Positions 59,945 to 64,000 of a stretch of 64,000 nt of DNA are shown here, one piece after another. The stretch's first letter is position 1. Every line of letters starts with the position of its first letter. The position numbers and the translations under genes are program-made. The notes below the pieces were generated by a model. It was not told the DNA's origin. It did no database searches and was given only the letters and a program-made list of their open reading frames with translations. Source of the DNA: Firmicutes bacterium ASF500 (lineage in GTDB: Bacteria; Bacillota; Clostridia; Oscillospirales; Oscillospiraceae); NCBI GenBank assembly GCA_000492175.2, contig CP097573.1:2418001-2482000 (forward strand), read 5' to 3'.

Positions 59945-60161
59945 GTTTTGCCCGGGGGTACGGCTCCGGCTGGTCCGTCAGGCCGGCCAGATAGTCCATG
60001 CTGGTATCCAGCGCCAGGGCCACCCGCCTGCACTGGCCGAAGGACAAATTCCGCTTTCCGCTTTCGATTTTGGAGTAATCGCTCTGGTCTATTCCCGTCA
60101 GCATCTGCATCTGTAATTGGGTCAGCCTCTTTGCCTTACGCAATTCCTTCATTCGGCTCAT
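59940..60161 (-). CDS. Small XRE regulator (second of a pair)
   Basis: A 73-residue protein, almost all helix-turn-helix (LRKAKRLTQLQMQMLTGIDQ, then SDYSKIESGKRNLSFGQ). The start at 60161 is chosen because GCGGGGAT precedes it and the upstream gene stops one base before. It is translated directly after the 60163 gene; the two may form a heteromeric repressor. Confidence 0.8.
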   Translation of the reverse strand: MSRMKELRKAKRLTQLQMQMLTGIDQSDYSKIESGKRNLSFGQCRRVALALDTSMDYLAGLTDQPEPYPRAKQ

Positions 60162-60162
60162 A

Positions 60163-60387
60163 TTATCCCCGCTCATTCGGCACAAATTCCAACAGTTCAC
60201 CCACCGTACAGTCCAATACCCCGCAGATTCGTGCCAGTACGTCCAAATCAACCCGAGCGACATCATTGCTGCAATATCGGTTCAACTGTGTGCGCTCCAT
60301 ATCCGCACGATGCAGAAACTTGTTTTTACTCATCCCTGATTTCTGAATCAGCTCTTCCAAATGAATCCTTATTATCCCACGTTCCAT
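60163..60387 (-). CDS. Small XRE regulator (first of a pair)
   Basis: A 74-residue protein (76 from an ATG at 60393) of the YozG/Cro-C1 type: MSKNKFLHRADMERTQLNRY and LARICGVLDCTVGELLEF. The ATG at 60387 has a better-spaced AGGAG than the one at 60393. It is divergent from a small gene at 60510, and half-sites between them suggest that the pair represses that gene. Confidence 0.82.
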   Translation of the reverse strand: MERGIIRIHLEELIQKSGMSKNKFLHRADMERTQLNRYCSNDVARVDLDVLARICGVLDCTVGELLEFVPNERG

Positions 60388-60412
60388 TAGCATTCTCTCC
60401 TACACAGGTTTC

Positions 60413-60444
60413 ACTTGACGGAATAAGGATATATCAAGTATAAT
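60413..60444 (+). promoter_or_regulatory. Promoter with ACTTGA/TCAAGT half-sites
   Basis: TTGACG (60415-60420), 18 bases, TATAAT (60439-60444). ACTTGA (60413-60418) and TCAAGT (60434-60439) are inverted half-sites lying on the -35 and -10, a likely repressor site. Confidence 0.6.
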
Positions 60445-60509
60445 TAACTTCATAGGAGTAATATATTGCATGTAATTTCTTACACCGCTTGAAAGTGAGG
60501 ATGAACGTT

Positions 60510-60776
60510 GTGAATTCCAAATCGACTTCCACAGTGGAGGAATCGCTTATCACACAGGCAATCGGCCGGGATTTTCTGCAATACGCCAAACAATACGACA
60601 TTCACGATCTGGCCCGACAGGTGGACAGTGACGCGGTCAATCTTATCAAAGAGATCAAGGTGATTCTGGATAACACTGCATTGGATGATTCAGAATGTTT
60701 CCTTCGGATAGACGACATTGTCAAAGCTTTTTACAACCACAACCTGGATACCAGCCGGTATTGGGAGCTGGAATAA
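60510..60776 (+). CDS. Small uncharacterised helical protein
   Basis: An 88-residue acidic, helical protein with no family I recognise (TQAIGRDFLQYAKQYDIHDL, then a LIKEIKVILDNTALDD stretch). The GTG at 60510 is preferred because GTGAGG lies nine bases upstream; the in-frame ATG at 60501 would touch that site. It is divergent from two XRE genes, so it could be their target or a toxin/effector controlled by them. Confidence 0.6.
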   Translation: MNSKSTSTVEESLITQAIGRDFLQYAKQYDIHDLARQVDSDAVNLIKEIKVILDNTALDDSECFLRIDDIVKAFYNHNLDTSRYWELE

Positions 60777-60780
60777 AAAG

Positions 60781-60804
60781 AGGGCGGCCACAGGCCGCCC
60801 CTAC
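60781..60804. repeat. Right half of a gtaggg...ccctac element
   Basis: GCGGCCACAGGCCGCCCCTAC, next to the stop codon of the small gene. Confidence 0.55.
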
Positions 60805-60824
60805 ATGTCGCAACAGAATATCGT

Positions 60825-61223
60825 TCAGCTTTTTTCCTGGAAGCTTGCGCCGCAGCCGCGGCAGGTGACGGTAATCTTGCCCTTGCCCCGGGGGACTCTC
60901 AGCTGCTGGCCGCAGCTGGGGCATTTGAAATAGACGTGCTCCTTGTCCCGGCGGATGGTGCGCTGTAAGCGCAGCCAGCTCATGAGGGGATTGACGGCCC
61001 GCAGGAACCTGACGTTTTCCGCCCGGCGGCTGGTGAGGTTGCGGGAGAGCATACGGAACAGGCTCCAGAGCAGCAGGACAAAGCTCACCCAGTACAGCGC
61101 ATCCAGTCTGGTGAAGGCGAATACCAGGTAGAGCAGAAGATAAACGCAAATGAGAAACAGGTTCAGCTGGTCGGTTCCATAGCGGCCATACATAAACCGC
61201 TGGATCGCGTTGCGAATCATCAT
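60825..61223 (-). CDS. Membrane protein with C-terminal zinc ribbon
   Basis: A 132-residue protein. Two hydrophobic helices lie at about 18-60, followed by a basic linker and a C-terminal zinc ribbon C-x2-C...C-x2-C (CPSCGQQLRVPRGKGKITVTC, then CRGCGASF). The ribbon would be cytoplasmic. Start at 61223 follows AAGGGGGA; a longer reading is in the leader. Function unknown. Confidence 0.75.
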   Translation of the reverse strand: MMIRNAIQRFMYGRYGTDQLNLFLICVYLLLYLVFAFTRLDALYWVSFVLLLWSLFRMLSRNLTSRRAENVRFLRAVNPLMSWLRLQRTIRRDKEHVYFKCPSCGQQLRVPRGKGKITVTCRGCGASFQEKS

Positions 61224-61248
61224 AGCGTCCCCCTTGACGATAGAAGAG

Positions 61249-61312
61249 GGCAGGCGAAGACGCCTGCCGGTAGGATATTTAATATGATAACCTCTGAAAA
61301 CAGGCGCGTCAA
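61249..61312 (-). promoter_or_regulatory. Promoter and leader hairpin of the zinc-ribbon gene
   Basis: Minus-strand TTGACG (61307-61312), 17 bases, TATCAT (61284-61289). The leader has a GGCAGGCG/CGCCTGCC hairpin at 61249-61268. Confidence 0.7.
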
Positions 61313-61362
61313 GGAGCATTTCGTAAACAAAATGTAAATTTCCCGCCTCCAATAGGAAAAGC

Positions 61363-61391
61363 TTGCGCCGGGGCGAAAAATAGTCTATACT
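61363..61391 (+). promoter_or_regulatory. Promoter of the dCMP deaminase gene
   Basis: TTGCGC (61363-61368), 17 bases, TATACT (61386-61391). Confidence 0.65.
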
Positions 61392-61425
61392 GTCGGTACA
61401 GGCAGTATTGAAGGAGGGTCCGTCT

Positions 61426-61911
61426 ATGAGGCGCATCGACAAGGAAAATTATTATCTGGATATCGCCGGCACTGTGCTGGAGCGCTCCACCTGTATGCGC
61501 CGGTGCTACGGGGCCATCATCGTCCAGCACGACGAGATCGTCTCCACCGGCTATAACGGGGCCCCCCGGGGCCGTCAGAACTGCATGGACCTGGGCTTCT
61601 GCACCCGGGACGCCATGAACATCCCCTCCGGGGAGCGGTATGAGCTGTGCCGCTCGGTCCACGCCGAGGCCAACGCCATCATCTCCGCCGCCCGCAGCGA
61701 GGTGCTGGGGGCCACCCTCTATATGGCCTGCCAGGACCCCAAGACCGGCCAGCTGATTCCGGACTCCACCTCCTGCTCCATGTGCCGCCGCCTCATCATC
61801 AACGCCGGCATTAAGCGGGTGGTCATCCGGGACACCCCCACCGACTACCGGGTGGTGGATGTGGAGCGGGACTGGGTGGCCCAGGACGACTCCCTGCCCG
61901 GACAGGCGTAA
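61426..61911 (+). CDS. Deoxycytidylate deaminase
   Basis: A 161-residue ComEB-type dCMP deaminase, converting dCMP to dUMP for thymidylate synthesis. The zinc site is HAEANAII with CSMC later; CYGAIIV and the GYNGAPRG loop near the N-terminus are typical. The ATG at 61426 follows GAAGGAGG. Confidence 0.92.
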   Translation: MRRIDKENYYLDIAGTVLERSTCMRRCYGAIIVQHDEIVSTGYNGAPRGRQNCMDLGFCTRDAMNIPSGERYELCRSVHAEANAIISAARSEVLGATLYMACQDPKTGQLIPDSTSCSMCRRLIINAGIKRVVIRDTPTDYRVVDVERDWVAQDDSLPGQA

Positions 61912-61924
61912 CACTTAGGAACAG

Positions 61925-61954
61925 CGGCTCTGTGCGAAAACAGGGCCGTTTTTT
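61925..61954 (+). terminator. Terminator after dCMP deaminase gene
   Basis: CGGCTCTGT/ACAGGGCCG (one G-U) and TTTTTT. Confidence 0.8.
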
Positions 61955-61980
61955 CTGTTTTCACACACATTATCTCCATT

Positions 61981-62023
61981 CAACCTCAGGTTGATTGCAT
62001 CATTCCAGGGCTTTGGGTATGAT
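61981..62023 (+). promoter_or_regulatory. Promoter and palindrome of XRE membrane protein 2
   Basis: TTGCAT (61995-62000), 17 bases, TATGAT (62018-62023). The palindrome CAACCT-C-AGGTTG (61981-61993) lies just upstream of the -35. Confidence 0.65.
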
Positions 62024-62044
62024 AGGGGCAAAGGAGGCGGTGAT

Positions 62045-62941
62045 ATGAACGCGGCGAAAACCGGGGCGCTGATCGCCCAGATGAGAAAGGAGAAGGGCCT
62101 GACCCAGCGGGAGCTGGCGGAGCGGGTCTATGTGTCGGTCCAGGCGGTGAGCAAGTGGGAGCTGGGAAAAAATTTCCCCGACCTGTCCCTGATGGAGCCC
62201 CTGTCCGACATCCTGGGCCTGACAGTCTCCGAGCTGCTGGCCGGAGAGCGGGGGGAGGCCCCCAAGGACGAGCTGGTCCGGGACACCCTGCGCCTGGGGG
62301 AGGAACAGCTCCGGCCCAAAATCAAAAGGTGGCGGGGGCGGTTCATTCTGGCGGCGGCTGTGCTGGCGATTGTGCTGGCGGCCCTGGGCTATGCCTGGCT
62401 CCGGGACAACACCCAGCTGCTTCCCCAGCGGGAGACGGTGTTCACCCCCATCGAGCTGGAGGAGGAACAGAACGCCCTGGTGGACCTGCTTACCCTCCCG
62501 AACAACTGGGACTTTCTACGTATGTACCGCGTCGCTCTGGCGGACGGCATGGACCATGTGGTATTCAAGGCGGAGCTGTGGGCGCAGCGCTATAATATGG
62601 GGCCGGAGCGGGAGCTGGTGGACAGCTGGCACCTGTGGACAGGGTATCCCCGAGCAGGGCAGAAGACGGATCCCCGCCACCATCTGCTTGCCTTTCGGCT
62701 GACCTTTCTGGAGGACGGCAGCCTGCAATACAAGATCAAGCTGGGCGGGTCCACCATGATGACCACCAAAGCGCTGCTGGAAGAGCTTCCCGCTCCAATC
62801 ACCAGCATGAGCTGGAGCGCGTCCGACGGGGAGCCCGCCACCGTGGACCGGGAAAACGGCGCCGTCCTGCTGGAGCTGGGCATGACCCTGGAATCGGAGC
62901 CGAAAAGTTACTTTTTCCTCGTAAAGGCGTATTGGGAGTGA
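62045..62941 (+). CDS. XRE-family membrane-anchored regulator 2
   Basis: A 298-residue protein of the same design as the 38724 protein: N-terminal XRE domain (GLTQRELAERVYVSVQAVSK), linker, one transmembrane helix at about 98-118, and an extracytoplasmic domain of about 180 residues (QETVFTPIELEEEQNALVDL onward). The outer domains of the two are not alike, so they may sense different things. AGGAGG precedes the ATG. Confidence 0.85.
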   Translation: MNAAKTGALIAQMRKEKGLTQRELAERVYVSVQAVSKWELGKNFPDLSLMEPLSDILGLTVSELLAGERGEAPKDELVRDTLRLGEEQLRPKIKRWRGRFILAAAVLAIVLAALGYAWLRDNTQLLPQRETVFTPIELEEEQNALVDLLTLPNNWDFLRMYRVALADGMDHVVFKAELWAQRYNMGPERELVDSWHLWTGYPRAGQKTDPRHHLLAFRLTFLEDGSLQYKIKLGGSTMMTTKALLEELPAPITSMSWSASDGEPATVDRENGAVLLELGMTLESEPKSYFFLVKAYWE

Positions 62942-62978
62942 CAAAACGTCCCCCGGTCCTGAGACCGGGGGACGTACT

Positions 62979-63650
62979 TTATATGTTCCGGCAGAGCTCC
63001 ACAAACCAGGTGAGGATGCCCTCGCCGTTCAGGGTATCAGGGCGGCGGAGGGCAAAGGACATGCGCTCCGGGTGAAACTGGAGGCCCAGGAGGGGATAGC
63101 CGGGCAGATCGACGGCCTCCGGCACGCCGCCCTCCGACCAGGCGATGGTCCGCAGACCCTCCCCCAGCCGGTCCAGCCCCTGGTGGTGAGCGCTGTTCAC
63201 CGAACAGAGGGGGCCGTACAGGCGGTGGAGCAGGGAGCCCTCCAGGCAGGCGATGGGGTGGACCTTGTCCGCCCCATCCCAGGTGTGAAAATCCCTCTGA
63301 GGCTGGGGCAGGTCCTGGATCAGGGTCCCGTCCAGGGCCACATTGATGATCTGCATCCCCCGGCAGATGCCCAAAATGGGCTTGCCCGCCCCGTAGAAGG
63401 CCTGGAACAGGGCCAGCTCCGCCCGGTCCCGGGCCCGGTCCGGCGGGTTGGAGCCCCGGTCCTCCTGGCCGAAGAACTCACAGGCGATGTCCCCCCCGCC
63501 GCACAGCACCAGCCCGGCGCAGCTCAGGTCGGGGGCGGGGCAATAGCCGGCAGCGGGATTTCCCCCCGCCCGCTCCAGGGCGGCGGTATAGTTGTCCGCC
63601 CCCTCGGCGGGGACGGACACTTGAAGCTTTGGTATATGCATCCCGCTCAC
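62979..63650 (-). CDS. C26-family glutamine amidotransferase (PuuD-like)
   Basis: A 223-residue class I glutamine amidotransferase-like hydrolase. The nucleophile is in GICRGMQIINVALDGTLIQD and the catalytic His-x-Glu in QFHPER. This is the gamma-glutamyl-gamma-aminobutyrate hydrolase group; substrate inferred. It starts at a GTG overlapping the stop of the upstream gene (GTGA), so it is translationally coupled. Confidence 0.88.
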   Translation of the reverse strand: MSGMHIPKLQVSVPAEGADNYTAALERAGGNPAAGYCPAPDLSCAGLVLCGGGDIACEFFGQEDRGSNPPDRARDRAELALFQAFYGAGKPILGICRGMQIINVALDGTLIQDLPQPQRDFHTWDGADKVHPIACLEGSLLHRLYGPLCSVNSAHHQGLDRLGEGLRTIAWSEGGVPEAVDLPGYPLLGLQFHPERMSFALRRPDTLNGEGILTWFVELCRNI

Positions 63651-64000
63651 TGGACATCCTGGGCGGACCGGGCCTTGACCAGCGCCACGATCAGGCTCAC
63701 CGCCCCCTCCACGCCCACGACGCCAGAGTTGACCGTCAGGTCATAGCGGCGCATGTCGCCCCAGATATGGCCGGTGTAGTAGTTGTAATAGTTGGCCCGG
63801 CCCTTGTCCATCTGGACCACCCGGCGCTCCATGTCCTCGGCGGGGAGCTGATACTCCTCCACACACCGCTCCACCCGGCTGGCGATATCCGCGTGGATAA
63901 AGACCTTCAGGCACTCGGGACGCTCCCCCAGCACATAGTCGGAGCACCGGCCCACAATGACGCAGGGCCCCTCGCCGGCCAGCTCCCGGATGACCTCCGA
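63647..64000 (-). CDS. Cytidylate kinase-like protein, C-terminal part
   Basis: The last 117 residues of a gene that enters from the right. GEGPCVIVGRCSDYVL, then LKVFIHADIASRVERCVEEY and YDLTVNSGVVGVEGAV match the cytidylate-kinase-like family of Firmicutes (not the essential Cmk). The N-terminal P-loop lies outside the window. It overlaps the C26 amidotransferase gene by four bases. Confidence 0.8.
   Translation of the reverse strand, partial: SEVIRELAGEGPCVIVGRCSDYVLGERPECLKVFIHADIASRVERCVEEYQLPAEDMERRVVQMDKGRANYYNYYTGHIWGDMRRYDLTVNSGVVGVEGAVSLIVALVKARSAQDVQ

Noticed and set aside
1..64000. CRISPR array or cas genes
   Set aside because: The repeats seen are dispersed palindromes without regular spacers, and no cas-like protein is present.

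Overview
The window looks like chromosome of a high-GC, spore-forming, Gram-positive gut Clostridium relative, probably Oscillospiraceae near Flavonifractor or Lawsonibacter. The evidence is consensus sigma-A promoters and strong AGGAGG ribosome sites, a T-box leader, a CIRCE element, S-layer-homology (SLH) surface proteins, a spoIIQ-like gene with a sigma-F-like promoter, many WG-repeat, KIGGNNYFKLRDLG-type and XRE proteins, and dense GC-rich intergenic repeats. The placement is inference from gene content; no rRNA is present.

Layout. 1-60: start of a RepA-like gene leaving the window. 232-7398 (minus): branched-chain amino acid operon read from a leucine-type T-box: ilvB2, ilvN2, CrtO-like membrane protein, DUF1877 gene, a repeat-rich gap, ilvB1, ilvN1, ilvC. 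7436-8245: relic of a surface-protein cassette. 8281-12252 (minus): response regulator, sensor kinase, HtrA protease and NUDIX hydrolase, then a CDF metal transporter. 13755-14080: two tandem promoter-terminator units that look like paralogous small RNAs under a PhoB-type operator. 14136-17377: SLH-anchored C69 peptidase and a 2-hydroxyacid dehydrogenase. 17606-27319 (plus): recG, GNAT, C_GCAxxG_C_C protein, mutY, radical SAM protein, hemW, murA, YycJ-like hydrolase, rlmH. 27329-27601: a small type I toxin-antitoxin-like module. 28077-31839: tail-fibre-like protein facing SLH protein 1. 32330-33054: two tandem copies of a second type I-like module with a 28-residue membrane peptide. 33109-38541: rpiB, spoIIQ-like gene, an IS1182-type element inserted beside a terminator, and a flavoprotein/dehydrogenase pair. 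38724-44412: XRE membrane protein and a 1,596-residue multidomain enzyme. 44511-44904: orphan antitoxin-like RNA and another convergent promoter pair. 45075-46888: frameshifted WG-repeat protein. 46929-51362: htpG with CIRCE and two lipoproteins. 51824-55262: the second SLH/tail-fibre cassette, inverted relative to the first. 55554-64000: lepA, EamA transporter, XRE regulators, pta, a small XRE cluster, zinc-ribbon membrane protein, dCMP deaminase, XRE membrane protein, C26 amidotransferase and a cytidylate-kinase-like gene leaving the window.

The most unusual content is noncoding: four type I toxin-antitoxin-like loci in two sequence families with one architecture (convergent sigma-A promoters, shared bidirectional terminator, hidden ribosome site, tiny peptide), and the paired small-RNA units with 11-bp-spaced TTCAC boxes. 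The two SLH cassettes are long inverted repeats with swapped C-termini, so recombination between them could invert about 20 kb. The gtaggg...ccctac intergenic elements occur at least nine times as full copies, plus several halves.
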